A stretch of 64,000 nucleotides of DNA from NCBI GenBank assembly GCA_900323505.1, contig OOIN01000047.1:62001-126000 (forward strand), in the 5' to 3' direction. The notes beneath the pieces were generated by a model. It was given only the letters and a program-made list of their open reading frames with translations, did no database searches and was not told the DNA's origin. Each line of letters starts with the position of its first letter. Positions within the stretch are counted from its first letter, which is position 1. This document shows positions 41,401-51,839 of the stretch, piece by piece. The translations under genes were made by a program, and so were the position numbers. This stretch comes from Ustilago trichophora (Eukaryota; Basidiomycota; Ustilaginomycetes; Ustilaginales; Ustilaginaceae).

Positions 41401-42405
41401 GACGTCGGTCTTTGTAGAGTTGCGGCCATTGACGGACCAGTCGCTCTTGTTGCTTGAGGCAGTGAGAGTGCGTCGGATGATAGGATTGGATTGACCGGGC
41501 CAGGCCTGAAGTTCGATTTCGATCCAGCCGTCGGTGGCACCACGTCGTACGAAGGAGCCCAAGTTGGAAGCGCGACCGAGCAGACTTGGGTGACCACCTA
41601 GACCGAGAGCGATGGCGCAGGCAATACTGCTCTTTCCTGTACCGTTGGGACCGCAGATGAGATTGAGGTAAGGGCCGACGCGAAACTCGACCGAGTCATA
41701 CGTCAAGAAATTGGAGAGAGCGATGCGGCGGATAGCCCCTGGGAAATAGTTTTCCGGCGAGCGATGTCTGCGAAGGGAAGGGTCGATGTTTGTGGCGGTT
41801 TCGGTATCGGCAGGGACGACGGTCTCCGCTGTTGCATCTGCGAGGTCGTTTCGCTCTTGTTGGTCGTCCGGATCAAGAAGATCGGCATCAAGATTGGAAG
41901 CTGATGATGGAGCTCGCCTACGCCGTGGTGAGTTTGCACTTGGTATGGGAGAAGGGCTGGGAGTTGGCCTTCTTCGTTTTGAGGGGGAGGCTGACTGATC
42001 CCTGTTGAGTGATGGTTTGATGCTGCTGCTGCTGCTGCCGGCGGCGGTGCCATTGGTGATGCTGGATGCAGTTTGAGTTTTTCGCCTCGTCGGTGAAGCA
42101 GATGAAAGAAACGCGGCCTCGGAAGGTGAACGCTTGAGCCCTCTGTGCTGGGAGAGCTCGATCTGCGACTTGGACTGCTTCATGTTGGGTGTGCTGTGAT
42201 TCGTCTCTTCCGCCAGAGCTCTGCGTATAGTTTGGGTGCCGGAAGATGAGGATGCAATCGAAGCAGAGGCAGCGAGAGGATGTTGTGAAAGTGAGCCCTG
42301 TGAGGTGAAGGGATCAAAATCCTGGTCCCGGGAGGCTCTAACGAAGGAAGCGGAGGAGGAGGAGGAGGAGGCTATGGCTGAAGAACGACGAGTCTTTAAA
42401 GACAT
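38473..42405 (-). CDS. SMC5: SMC5, structural maintenance of chromosomes protein of the SMC5/6 complex
   Basis: 1310 residues, single exon. After a disordered Ser/Arg-rich extension of about 220 residues comes the SMC head: FPGAIRRIALSNFLTYDSVEFRVGPYLNLICGP, Walker A GPNGTGKS (252-259), and SFLPQDKVHEFAKM, which is characteristic of SMC5. Long coiled coils flank a hinge (about 650-830). The C-terminal head has the ABC signature SGGERTLSTIMYIMSL and Walker B-type FTLVDEINQGMDP, also SMC5-specific. Role: with SMC6 and the Nse proteins, it compacts and topologically holds DNA during recombination repair and replication. The N-terminal extension is unusually long. Large antisense ORFs inside (for example 40114-41457) are shadows. 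Confidence 0.96.
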   Translation of the reverse strand: MSLKTRRSSAIASSSSSSASFVRASRDQDFDPFTSQGSLSQHPLAASASIASSSSGTQTIRRALAEETNHSTPNMKQSKSQIELSQHRGLKRSPSEAAFLSSASPTRRKTQTASSITNGTAAGSSSSSIKPSLNRDQSASPSKRRRPTPSPSPIPSANSPRRRRAPSSASNLDADLLDPDDQQERNDLADATAETVVPADTETATNIDPSLRRHRSPENYFPGAIRRIALSNFLTYDSVEFRVGPYLNLICGPNGTGKSSIACAIALGLGGHPSLLGRASNLGSFVRRGATDGWIEIELQAWPGQSNPIIRRTLTASSNKSDWSVNGRNSTKTDVLAMVSEFNIDVGNLCSFLPQDKVHEFAKMTDAKRLVETEKAVGGQRLVRWHEKLNQHGKAAAEIATQLKTKQEEKTHLEQRNQALQVDVQRFEERQQIEETIERLEVMIAMADYNRVKRNVAELQEERERKRQDLVESAKRTEPAKQKRQDLEDRTAKLKVELQRLESVYNSDEKKRRNLVTNVEELGRDIESKLSEVSALARKDQDRARRVQELRKEIADRLAQLGDEPGVQDTAEIEAEMRRIREKLNDCHTRRGDIQRQIQDVNVESQTIDKGTQAYRQQLAQLDNVPQQRLEKIRVADENVYKAVMWLRENQHRFRKPVHEPVLLEISLKDQRYAAAVESCIPFAVQKSFVCQTREDYDLFSSAVIDKMKLRVTVAEVEGITLEDMKPDVPREQLESLGFDAYIIDLIDGPEDVLVHLCRQSHLHRLPVTLNPNVDIERIEQSGKFRRFIAGGENFTINVSRYGNDVRQTVSRRIGQARSLVNSIDRERQKNLSEQVQRLSSNKKELESKTLQLLKADKGIQAELAKYDQQISDLKSQMRDCVGAQRQWERESAMIEARRRELRDREREPSLEEKRARLMKEIRRLAQKRSQKMQDLVAQTVQMSKVADRKHVASLSKWQWDATAAQLDNLLRDLDETERELAATLEQAIQAYARARREATDLRNQVQELIDARGNLMLDVDPNDDEALDLDRLNAELRAEQSKLELAEGVRPEVIDQYRARQREIAEKTSEINELTDLQTRTQAKISMTRNKWEPTLRKVIAEVSKQFSKAFDDMGLAGELRIGEDADFEKWKLEIMVKFRNAEELAPLSAQHQSGGERTLSTIMYIMSLLQLSRSPFTLVDEINQGMDPTAERVTHNHIVGLTCQPTASQYFLITPKLLPDLAMHELQTVLLVNNGLYGERRFNFGAVHDRRKKLLGLKPGVKLDKVDRVMRGVWNSAADKNGGGASGGLVGSQSQRTARSLSRAGGRR

Positions 42406-42927
42406 GTCGCTGGTTTACAGTCGCATTGTGGATTGATACAAGGCGGAAATGTGGATCAGTTCAAGGAGTGTTTGAGTCCAGTAGGCCATCAAGAGTGTGT
42501 CATTGAGGATAAGAGTGGTGAATGCGCGGTGGTAGGGTGTCAAGGAGAGTGTTGGCTTGATACGATAGGTGGATACTATAGTCGTGATAGTGTTTAGTAT
42601 GGACGGTGTTGATGAGAGTAGGAAAGAGGTGAATGAGAGAAGGAGGAGGAGGCCCAAGTGTTGAAAGTGTGAGTGGAAGAGTGATGACCCACACACAATT
42701 CGCGAAGAGAGGACGCGAGTGTTGGACTCACTCTCGAGACTGAGGGCGTGTTGCGAAAAAGAAAGCTCAGCTTTCTTTCATGTCGCGACAAGAGTGGAGA
42801 GGCACGGGAGCAGTGTTTTCCGTAAAAATAAGGGTCCACGCGTAAAGAGTTCGAAAAAGTGGGCTACCCTACGATGATCATGATGTAGTGGTGCAAGGAT
42901 GGAATGAGATTGAATTGGAATGGCAGC
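42406..42927. other. intergenic region (SMC5 promoter)
   Basis: Upstream region of SMC5 and 3' flank of the GPALPP gene. Nothing distinctive. Confidence 0.55.
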
Positions 42928-44181
42928 TCACAAGAATCGTCTGGTTCCACTACCAAAGCGATCACCCAATGCATTGGCATCAGCAATCATTCTGCCTCTC
43001 TTCTTCTCGTCCATCAATCTTCCACCAATGCTGAGCGCTGTTTCGCGATCCCAAATCATTGGAGCGGCTGTTTTGCCTTCTTTGACTTCTTGCTCTTCTC
43101 TCTCTTTGCGTGATTTGGTGCTCTTGCGATCTCTGTCTCTCTCCATGTCTCGGTGACGATCCGACTCTTTCCTCTTTCTCCTCTCACGTCGTCGCTCGTC
43201 ATCGGAAGATTCCGAATGCCTGTGAGAATGTCGCGAACCGTGGGAACCACTGGATTCTCCTTGTCGGGAGCTGCGATGATGGCGTCGTTCTCTGTCCCTG
43301 TCCCTGTCCCTGTCCCTGTGGCTGTGTCGGGAAGAGGGTCTATGGTCCTTGTCATCTTGCTCTCTTCTTCTACGCTTTTCTCTCCTTCTCTCGTCGCTTG
43401 CTTGATCCTCGAGTTTGTGTTGCATCTCCTTTTTTCGACGCTCGTTGTGTTCTTCCACAAGTGACTTTTTGCCTCTTGCCTCTGCTACACTGGCTGCGAT
43501 GCTCGCATCCCTTCTCGACGCTCTCTCCCTTTCCAATGCCTCCTTGTCACTCATCCCACAAGACTCTTTGGCTCTAACACCAGACACTTGATCTTGCATC
43601 CTCTTGAGTCTTTCCTCTGGCGTCTCTGTCCAAAGACTCATGTCGGCGTCCTCTGTGCTCGCTCCACCGCCACCTCCTCTGGCAGACACTCGAGGTGTAG
43701 ACTGTGCGAATCCCCTCGATTTCAAGTTCAGCGGATCCCCTGCAACAGCTTGCAGCGATGATGCATTCGACAGCGAGGGTGGCAGCAGCATCCATTCGGG
43801 TCGAGAATTGGCTGCTTTCTCTGCTGCCATTCTCGCCTCTTGTTCAGCTGCCTTTTTCCGTGCTTCGCGTTCCAGGAAGACTTGAGTGCCGTGACTTAGA
43901 CCATGGTTTTCTGAAGAGGATACCGATGGCAGCGCTGGGCCCACTGATGGGCCCTCTTCGTCCGAGCAAGATCCAGATCTCGAGCAAGAGGACGAGCGCG
44001 GGCGGATAAAGTTCGAAGGCAATTCAGGTCCTGCGACTACCCGTCGGGGTGGTGCTTCTGACTCGGAAGGAGAGGGTGACCGTGATGAAGATGAGCTAGA
44101 CGATGACCGCGACGAGGCTGAGTTTGAGCGTGATGGAGATCGAGACGATCTGCTCGGCATCTGAGGTCCAATGATAGGCAT
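42928..44181 (-). CDS. GPALPP-motif / DUF3752 protein, probable splicing-associated factor
   Basis: 417 residues from the ATG at 44181, which starts directly with MPIIGPQMPS, the first GP.(L/M)P motif. Two further motifs follow (GPELPSNF and GPALPSVSS), as in GPALPP1 proteins. The middle is an RS-like, Arg/Asp/Ser/His-rich region (SHRDRDRDRDRERRHHRSS and similar). The last 45 residues (MIWDRETALSIGGRLMDEKKRGRMIADANALGDRFGSGTRRFL) match the DUF3752 ending F/WDR...L...RF..G...FL. Human GPALPP1 is little studied but nuclear; the RS-like region points to RNA processing. An upstream 25-codon extension of the frame is rejected because it breaks this pattern. Confidence 0.85.
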   Translation of the reverse strand: MPIIGPQMPSRSSRSPSRSNSASSRSSSSSSSSRSPSPSESEAPPRRVVAGPELPSNFIRPRSSSCSRSGSCSDEEGPSVGPALPSVSSSENHGLSHGTQVFLEREARKKAAEQEARMAAEKAANSRPEWMLLPPSLSNASSLQAVAGDPLNLKSRGFAQSTPRVSARGGGGGASTEDADMSLWTETPEERLKRMQDQVSGVRAKESCGMSDKEALERERASRRDASIAASVAEARGKKSLVEEHNERRKKEMQHKLEDQASDERRREKRRRREQDDKDHRPSSRHSHRDRDRDRDRERRHHRSSRQGESSGSHGSRHSHRHSESSDDERRRERRKRKESDRHRDMERDRDRKSTKSRKEREEQEVKEGKTAAPMIWDRETALSIGGRLMDEKKRGRMIADANALGDRFGSGTRRFL

Positions 44182-44409
44182 CTTTCTCTGATGTGTTTGG
44201 CTCAGAAGATGACCCACGATGAGACGGTGGTGTGGAAATAACGAGCGGTGAACCACTTGTTCGCCAAGCAGCGTGTGGAGTTTTCTTTTCTAATCCGACT
44301 TCCGAATCCTTCAACACACCTTCTCGAACCCTTTCCGTTCCATTCTCGACCTTTCATTCTTCTCCCCATCACTCCGAACACTACTTACACACATTTTCCC
44401 TTTCGCATC
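44182..44409. promoter_or_regulatory. divergent promoter between two probable RNA-processing genes
   Basis: 228 bp between the ATGs of the GPALPP and WW-FF genes, so regulatory elements must be shared or interleaved. It is C/T-rich towards the WW-FF gene. No TATA box is seen. Confidence 0.5.
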
Positions 44410-44864
44410 ATGGCCGACATGGAAGCTGGGCCATCCGGCCTCCTTCCTCCAGGCTGGACCTCCCATATCAGCCCCGCAGGCCGCACCTACTACCACAACG
44501 CCTCTTCTGGCCTCAGCACCTACACCTTTCCCGCTGCCAAGCCGCCCAAGCGCGAGAAGCCCGTCTCCAAGACTCTCATCCCTCATACTGATGGTTGGCT
44601 CAAAATCACAACCAACAAGGATAATGTCTTCTATTTCCATCCCAAGAGCAAGACCAGCGAATGGCTGCCCCCGCCTCAAATCGTGACTGCGCTAAAAGAG
44701 ATGCACGACAACGAGGTCAAGGAAAAGGAGCGCTTGAGATTGCAAGCAGAGGCACACGAGAGGGAACAGAAGGAGGCGCTCAGGAGAGAAAAAAGAGAGA
44801 AGAAGAGGAAGCTGGAGGAGGGCGTGCCGATCACCGAGTTTGATGCGGCAAAGCGTGCGCGTGC

Positions 44865-44917
<53 letters not shown>

Positions 44918-46905
44918 TTGATGACGGCGGCGAGGTTGATGAGGATGTAGAGTCGATAGCTTCCAGTCCTGAGGCGAAGGAAGAGGCTATGGATCAAGAA
45001 ATCAAGCGCAAAGGACCAACAGCCACATCGAATGATCCCCGCGACACTGCCGCTGACGACGCAGAGGACGACAACAAAGACGATGACGACGATGATGGAG
45101 AATGGCAGCGTCTAATAGCGGCACAGATGGCTGCCGAAGCCGAAGCCGAAGCCAAAGCCGAAGCCAAAGCCGAGGCTGAAGCGTCCACCTCCGCCCCTAC
45201 CCAACCCAACCGCACTCCCACTCCTGAAGCGCCCTCCTCCCTCGAAGAACAAAAGCCGGCCTTCATGGCCTACCTCAGCTCCCTCAACGGCACCTCGCAA
45301 GAGATCAACCCTATGGCACCATGGGATCTCGAGCTCCCCAAATTCTCCTCGCACTCCACCTTCCTTGCTCTTCCCTCATCCCAGAGCGAGAGGGAAGACA
45401 TCTTCAACGAGTGGTGCAAACTTCGAATTCGTGAAAAGCGCGCTGCCAAGGCTGCACCAACTGCATCATCTATCCCTCCATCTTCCAATTCTTCTTCAAG
45501 TCGAACCCAAGCCAAATCGACATCTTCCGAGGAGATGTTTCTCAAACTGCTTCAAGAGCAAGTCCGATCGACGCGAACCAAATTTTCCGATTTCAAAGCT
45601 GCCTTTTCCCGTGACCCTCGATTCAGCTCTTTTGGCTCAAGCGACAGTGAGCGGGAAAGACTGTTTGAACAGCACCTGATCCAGTTGGGTGAGCATAAGA
45701 GGAAAGCAGCAGAAGCGGCAGAGAAGGAATTTTCGGATCTTTTGTCGGATAAACTTCCCGGAAACTATCGGGGCAAAGTGTCGATAGCCAAAGCTCAGGC
45801 CACTAGCAAGGAAGAAGAGAAGGAAAAGGTGATGGAAGTCTGGTTGGAAGCTAAACGCACGCCAGGTTTGGTGGAGGACAAACGATATGATGCGGTTGGA
45901 AGCTCGACGAGACGATTCGAGCTGTTTGGATCTTGGGCTCGGGGAGAGCGTCGTCAAGCCTCTTACGCTAGCACTGGCTCTCATGTTCCTTCTGCTGCTG
46001 ACTCTGTTAGGCTTTCTCAGGGCTGTGGCAAGGGTGAAGGGGTGCAAGACAAAGATGAAGCAAAAGCAAGGGAGAAAGAAGCGGCACGCGCAAGAGCCCT
46101 TCGAGAACGCGAAGACAAAGTCCGGCGCGAACGAGCCCACATCTCTCGCATCAACCGTACCGCCTTTTCGGCAGCCACTCGAGAAGAAAGCCTCGTTTGC
46201 TTCCGCCAGCTTCTCCTGGACGCCATCCATACTTCGCACATGTCTTACCACTCTGTCATGCCGCAACTTGCCCGCGATCCTCGGTTTGACGCTCCCAGTT
46301 TAACCGATGCCGACCGAGAGCGGCTCTTTTCCGAACACCAATCTCGTCTATCCGCCAAGGAGGGCGACAAGATCGGAAGTATCTTTGCGCGATATGCAAA
46401 GAGTCTGGATTCTCACCCTGAAGATGTAATTGCGCTTACACTGCAGGATGAACGACTATCTCGGCCGCCACTCAAGGCGTTTGCTGATGACAGGGGGTTG
46501 ATTGAAGACGCGTATGCGGAATGGGATCGTCAAAGGCGGATGGAGGCCCAAAAGGCGTTCAAGGAGATGCTCAACGAGAGTGCCTTTGTCGACTTTTGGG
46601 GTAGGTTGAAAAAGCAAGCTTCCACGACGTCTGATTCGACCATTCCTGCTTCTGATCCTTCTCAAAAAACCCAGAGGCAGAGGCAGCAAGGAGGAGACCA
46701 GAAAAAAGAAGAAGAAGAAGAAGAAGATGGGGAGGAAACAACGTTGTTGGACATGGCCAAGGCGGTAGATTTGAAAGAGATTGAATCTGTGCTTAGGAAC
46801 GATGCCCGATTTAGGGCTTGGAGACATGAGCCGGAACAGAGGGAGAGATGGATACGAGAGCATCTCGAGCACTTGGTTGCGCCCAAGAAGAGCTTTCATC
46901 GGTAA
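44410..46905 (+). CDS. WW and FF domain protein, TCERG1/CA150-like (S. pombe Dre4-like)
   Basis: 831 residues from the ATG at 44410. WW1 is at about 11-41 (LPPGWTSHISPAGRTYYHNASSGLSTYTFP), and a second WW-like unit at about 61-90 (DGWLKITTNKDNVFYFHPKSKTSEWLPPP). A Lys/Arg/Glu-rich helix and a run of 18 Asp near residue 153 follow. Repeated FF-type units come next, recognisable by F..LL......T....F......DPRF......ERE.LF..H: at about 378-435, 440-510, 590-650 and 655-740, with a last one ending RNDARFRAWRHEPEQRERWIREHLEHL. Known role of the family: binds Pol II CTD and splicing factors, coupling transcription to splicing. Prp40 has a similar layout but usually shorter spacing. Confidence 0.87.
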
Positions 46906-47100
46906 AAGATGTACAGTCTTGCATTTATCATCTTATTGTTGTCGATGCTGACTGGTGTATGAATGTTTCTGATTGTTTGATTTGGAGGTCTGAATTGGCA
47001 TGTGTGATCCTTCTGTGTCGTGGATGATAAAGATAGGAAGATGTGCAGTCGATCGGACGACAACCATGGACCTCTTCCCAATCTCCCTTTGCTGTCTTTG

Positions 47101-47140
<40 letters not shown>

Positions 47141-47265
47141 CCTTTCTGTCTCTGTTTTACAAACATGGAAATGGCAAGATGGACGACTTGTGAATTGTTC
47201 TGATCTTTCATTCTGATGTTATGTACATGGGACATTTATTGCCTTATCTACATTTCAGTCAAGGT
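46906..47265. other. convergent 3' intergenic region with (CT)n
   Basis: Shared 3' flank of the WW-FF and monooxygenase genes. A (CT)16 microsatellite is at 47104-47135. Confidence 0.7.
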
Positions 47266-48777
47266 TTAATTCTTCAAGTTTTTACGGTTTGCCTCGTCGA
47301 TTCTCCTTCCCAATCTGGGACCAAGATCGGCGTAATCTTTAGGACGAACTGGTAGCAACCACTGTCGAATTCTTGCAAAAGTGCTTAAAGGAAGATCGAT
47401 ATCCCGCAGAGTATCGTCGATTGAATGCAAGCTAAAGGGGACGAGGTTGGTACCGTGTGCATGTTTTCCGTTAGATCTTGCGTCAAGCCATTCGAGTTTG
47501 AGCTTTGCCGTTTCGAGCATATCTTTTTCGGATGGAAGATTTGTCAATCCTGCCAGATGCGCCGAAATCCACAGTGCGGCGGCTTCCGACGAAGTGGGGC
47601 AAAAGAGGGACGAGTTATAACCGTTAAAGGTGAGATTAGGGACGCCAATGGGGAGAATGTGTTTGTGAAGGAGGAAGTTTTCGTTTTCGTCTAGGAACTT
47701 CTTTTGAACGTGAGCGGGGAGGAATGGTACGTCTTGATGGAATCCAGTTGCGCAAACGAGAAGATCACATGGAAGTGTAGAACCATCCTTGAGAATGGCA
47801 ATGGGAGATCCAGTAGTAGGATCCTTGGTCAAGCGATCAATCTCGGCATCCCTCCTGACTGATACTTTGCCCGCTTCGATGTTTTTATACAGCCCTTCGG
47901 TGGAGAGCGAAATGGTGGATCGAGCAATCTCTTCAAATGGTCCCTGAGGTACCAAACCCAAGTGAGCCAACTTGAGTTGTCCCGTCACCACCCATTGGAG
48001 AGAGTTGAGCATTCCATTACGAATAAACCTACCCGAACCCGAGTTGAACCACTTTTCAAACCCAGAAGGAGTAATATACTCGAAGAGCGACTCTCCCAAC
48101 CTGGTCAGCAAAAGGTATTGATATGGAATGCCACGGATCACCCTTGGTAGCTTCCAGATCAACCTTCTAGCCACCAGCGTGGTGCTCTTGGCTTTGGCCG
48201 AAACGGCGTTTGCCACATCGCAAGAGGATTTTCCGTAGCCGACGACGATAACATGTTTACCCTCGATGGTCTTGGGATCCAAACCGAGATCGGACGAGTG
48301 ACAAATGTGACCGCCTGCGTGTTTCCATTCTTCGACGCCCTTGTAGTCGGGGATCTTTCCCCTGCTAAAGGTGCCTGTGGCGACGACGAGGTGGTCGAAG
48401 TGGGCCGTCTCGGTGGTAGAGGAAGACTTGTGCTTGGTGGTGATCTCCCAACCGTCTTGGGTGGGGTCTGCACGTTCGACGCGGGTTCCAAAGCGCATGA
48501 GCTTGCGCAAGTCGTGCTTGTCGGTGTAGGCGTCGAGATAGTCTTGGACTTGTTGAGCGGCGGGCCAGGTAGGATAGTGGCGTGGCATATCCATGTCACT
48601 CAGGCTGTAAGTCTCTTTTGAGTTCTGGGTGGCAAGGCCAGGGTATCGTCGAGATTTGGACCATACTCCTCCAACATCGTCGCATGCTTCAAAGACGGTG
48701 ACATCGTGACCGTATTGGGTGAGATACTTGGCAGTAGAGATGCCGGCAAAGCCTGCTCCTACGACAGCGACGCGCAT
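47266..48777 (-). CDS. FAD-dependent monooxygenase, FMO-like
   Basis: 503 residues. The N-terminus MRVAVVGAGFAGISTAKYL is an FAD Rossmann motif; GGVWSKSRRYPGLATQNSKETYSLSD follows as in class B monooxygenases. A second motif, VIVVGYGKSSCDVAN (near 177-191), should bind NADPH. LLVCATGFHQD is the conserved ATG region joining the domains. It lacks the strict FxGxxxHxxxW of Baeyer-Villiger enzymes (here YKGVEEWKHAGGHICHSSD), so it is closer to N- or S-oxygenating FMOs or a related clade. The substrate is unknown. It is not paralogous at close range to the monooxygenase at 1514-3316. A TATATA-containing stretch lies about 205 bp upstream (48984-48989). Confidence 0.87.
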   Translation of the reverse strand: MRVAVVGAGFAGISTAKYLTQYGHDVTVFEACDDVGGVWSKSRRYPGLATQNSKETYSLSDMDMPRHYPTWPAAQQVQDYLDAYTDKHDLRKLMRFGTRVERADPTQDGWEITTKHKSSSTTETAHFDHLVVATGTFSRGKIPDYKGVEEWKHAGGHICHSSDLGLDPKTIEGKHVIVVGYGKSSCDVANAVSAKAKSTTLVARRLIWKLPRVIRGIPYQYLLLTRLGESLFEYITPSGFEKWFNSGSGRFIRNGMLNSLQWVVTGQLKLAHLGLVPQGPFEEIARSTISLSTEGLYKNIEAGKVSVRRDAEIDRLTKDPTTGSPIAILKDGSTLPCDLLVCATGFHQDVPFLPAHVQKKFLDENENFLLHKHILPIGVPNLTFNGYNSSLFCPTSSEAAALWISAHLAGLTNLPSEKDMLETAKLKLEWLDARSNGKHAHGTNLVPFSLHSIDDTLRDIDLPLSTFARIRQWLLPVRPKDYADLGPRLGRRIDEANRKNLKN

Positions 48778-51085
48778 ATTGTTGTTGGCTGTAGCTTTAG
48801 GTGTATTTGTATGTGCAGAGAGAGCCGGTTTGGTAGAAAAGAGAGTGAGAAAGCGTGGTGCGTTGCAATAATGGTGTTGGTATTGGAAATGGTGATGGAG
48901 GTGGTGGTGGCGAGGCGGAGCGTAAGATAGCTGAGCTTGAGATCAAACGAGGAGGGGGAAGATGCGTGTGAGAGTGGGGCGGCTATATACAATGTTGCTA
49001 GCGCCTGTCAGTGAATCCAGTCTGAGTTGACCGATAGACGCACGCGCGGACGAGCAGACGAGGAATGTCACACAAGTCTCGTCTTGGAAGGGGAAAAGGG
49101 ACAACGCTTGCGGCTGTGCGGCAGGAGGAGGAGGAGATAGACACGGAAAGGAGGCGAGGGTTGAGGCACGGACAAGACCCTCTTTGTCCTCGGGGGAGGG
49201 GCAAAGGAGTAGAAAAGCGAGTCCGCGCACTCTGCCCCGGAGATGAGGTCCGCAGTTCATCACAATCTTATCGCGACCACCAAGGGCGACGACGGCCAAC
49301 GGCGAGGGCGGAAGACGAGCCTGAAGGCATCAAAAGTGGTAAGGATAAGGTGTGGAAAACGACTTGGGCTATTCTGCATTGAGACAGTGTGTTTGTAAAT
49401 GAGCAGCAAAGCAAGAGAGAGAGAGAGAGACAGAGAGAGGCACTTTGACCCGTCTCGTGTTGCTTGTACCGTAGATCCTTATTGCATGCTTTGCTGGATT
49501 CTTCTTGGGAAAATGCGGGGAAGTGGTGTGCGCGCTGTGCAGTCGACTGATATTTCGCCGATTCAGACAGCCAATCACAGTACGCCTTTTGACCGCAATC
49601 GCTCGGCCATTCGGTCGCTCGCCCTGCCCGCTCTAACTTTACAGATAACAACAATCGACGCTTCGAGTTAAGCTCAAGCTATACTTGTCCCCCACCACAG
49701 TGCACCACGGTGGGGCTGTTCCTGCCCTGGCACATAGTCGCCGCACGTTGATTCGATCAGTCCAATAGTCCGACTTGGCCTGCGTCATTGGCCACATTTC
49801 TCTCCCACGATCCAAGAGAAAGGTTAGCATGCGTGTATGTATGTATGTATGTATGCGTGTGTGTCGGCATGGGGTCTTGGGAAGAGGATGCAATACTGAA
49901 GCGAGCGATGTTTTGCATTTAGAAGGATGGTCACGCGGTCAAATTGTGGGGAAGAAGCACAAACACCTGCGCTGTTCGATGTACCATGACAAGGTGCAAC
50001 AGAGATACAGTGCAGTGTCGACGAGATAACAGTCTTTTGGCCGAGGACGGACGTGGACCGAAACCACCGTATCAGCACCCAAATGGTCTTTTTTTGTTGT
50101 TCTTGTCGAGGTGCGGGGTAAATCGCCAAATACGCTATGTCGCCTTGACAGCTCGGACACAGTGCGCCAAAAGAAAAAGGAATAGCAGTGCCAAGGCTAG
50201 GATGCAGTCAGTCAAAGATGTGGATACACATAGATATGCCGACAGGGACGCATGGCGCGAGGACAGGATCCGGTCCGCGGGTCTCAGATTTGGTCTTGTT
50301 GCTTGAATTGCTCGACAGCTAGATTTTGACAATCTGTGCTGTGGATTGTTGCCACTTGGGCTCCTTATCTCTGTCTGTGTGTCTTGACCCTGAGCTGGTC
50401 GTGCTCGGCGGCGTGCTCAACCCTGTCTGAAAAGTCAATATGCTGTGTCGCCCTGGTGCACGGACACCCGTCCCAGACTGACACACACACATACACCAAC
50501 ACAATTCAAACATCCGCCAGGATATGGAGAGCCAGCCTTCGTCTGGTCGAGCTCGTATACGGTACTTGATGAAAGAGCGAGCATCGAGCATGTCTTGAAA
50601 AGAGATGCGCGTCCCTATGCTGTCAAATGACAATGCAGTAATGTGCGGATCGCGATAATTGACAGAGCCAACAGTGGCCGCCAAGAAGAAAAGGCTGTTT
50701 TGTTCTTTTCTTGTTGCACGGGCCAAGGCCGCATATTGTGCGAGCTAATGAGCGATGCAACAGGAATCAAAGAGAGAGAGAGGGAGGACTTCGCTTGGGG
50801 TCTAGCCGCGGATTTCGTCAAGCATTATTGAGCCCTCTCTTTGTTGTACGCAAGATGCTCGACGGCGAACCAAGACCCTTTATTAGACTCGAGTATCTCG
50901 ACTCAATTTATCTCCATTGCTTTCTCTTACCCTTTGCGCCACCGACGAGCCTTATCCTTTGCAACCACCTCGTCCTTCTATCTATCTATCTCTATCTCTA
51001 TCTATCTCTCTCTCTTTCTCTCTCGTCTCATATTTTGGAAACTCAACCTTTACTCTATCGCAAGACTATTGGAACAAGAATCAAA
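48778..51085. other. long intergenic interval
   Basis: No supported gene. It holds a GA run at 49416-49438, (TGTA)4 at about 49838-49855, a GA run at 50771-50783, and just before the cupin ATG a (CTAT)/(CT) pyrimidine-rich leader (50975-51028). The ORFs are short, overlapping and motif-free. Confidence 0.55.
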
Positions 51086-51839
51086 ATGGCAGTCGTCAGG
51101 CCCAAAGTCACCTCGGACGGCACCTGGCACTTTTTTGATGGAGCCTTGAAGACCTATTACGTCTCTTCGGACGCTGAATCTTTTACGTCTGGTCAGATTT
51201 TCCGTGCCAAAGATCCGCACTCTGGCGTGGGTCGCAAGTCTACCGCTACACCTCCTTACCACATCCACCTCTTCCAGACCGAGACTTTTGACGTCAAGGA
51301 AGGAGTGTTGTGCTACTTGATCGATGGCAAGGAAGGCAAACTCAAAGCGGGACAGAAGGTCAATATCCCGCCGTACAGGCCTCATACCTTCTGGAACGAT
51401 CCTGAGACGGGTACCGATCTGCACGTTCACATCACCGTCAGGGGCGGGCCGAATCCTGGGTAAGTTGGAAACGCTCGGGCATGTTTTCATCTTGCCACGT
51501 CAGCTCGTTGTGTGGGTAGGCAGGCATACTGACGATGCTCTTTTGATTCATTCTCATGATGACAGTTTCGACGAAGACTTTGTACACAACTTCTACGGCT
51601 ACCTCAGCTCGCGCACCATGGCAGGCAAGGGACCCAACCCTTTCCAAATGCTGCGCTTCCTCGATGACGCCGATGTGATCCTAGTTCCCCCCGTTCCCTT
51701 TTCTGGACTGTTTAGGAGTTTGGGTCTGCTCTGGCCCATGGGTAGGGCCATCAACATTTTGTTTGGCAGAATCTTGGGAGGATGGCTATTTGGATTCCCC
51801 ACTCGCTACAAGGAGTTTGATGACGAGGTTAGCAAGTAA
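51086..51839 (+). CDS. small cupin-domain protein
   Basis: Two exons, 51086-51459 and 51566-51839, give 215 residues. Cupin motif 1 is HIHLFQTETFDVKEG (HxH, four residues, Glu, six residues, Gly), a full set of metal ligands. Motif 2 is PPYRPHTFWN, with the His and Asn in the expected H-x3-N spacing. The protein is therefore probably a metal-binding cupin. The C-terminal 80 residues (GFDEDFVHNFYGYLSS...VPFSGLFRSLGLLWPMGRAINILFGRILGGWLFG) are hydrophobic, suggesting membrane contact. The frame is open 125 codons upstream of the ATG, but that part is leader sequence. The reaction is unknown; fungal cupins of this size include isomerases and dioxygenases. Confidence 0.85.
51460..51565 (+). other. 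intron in cupin gene
   Basis: 106-nt intron with GTAAGT donor, CAG acceptor and a CTGAC branch-like site (within CATACTGACGATG). It splits a Gly codon and restores GGPNPG-FDEDFVHNF. Confidence 0.88.

Noticed and set aside
40114..41457. 447-codon plus-strand ORF
   Set aside because: Antisense shadow of the SMC5 coiled coil; codon bias of the true gene keeps the frame open.
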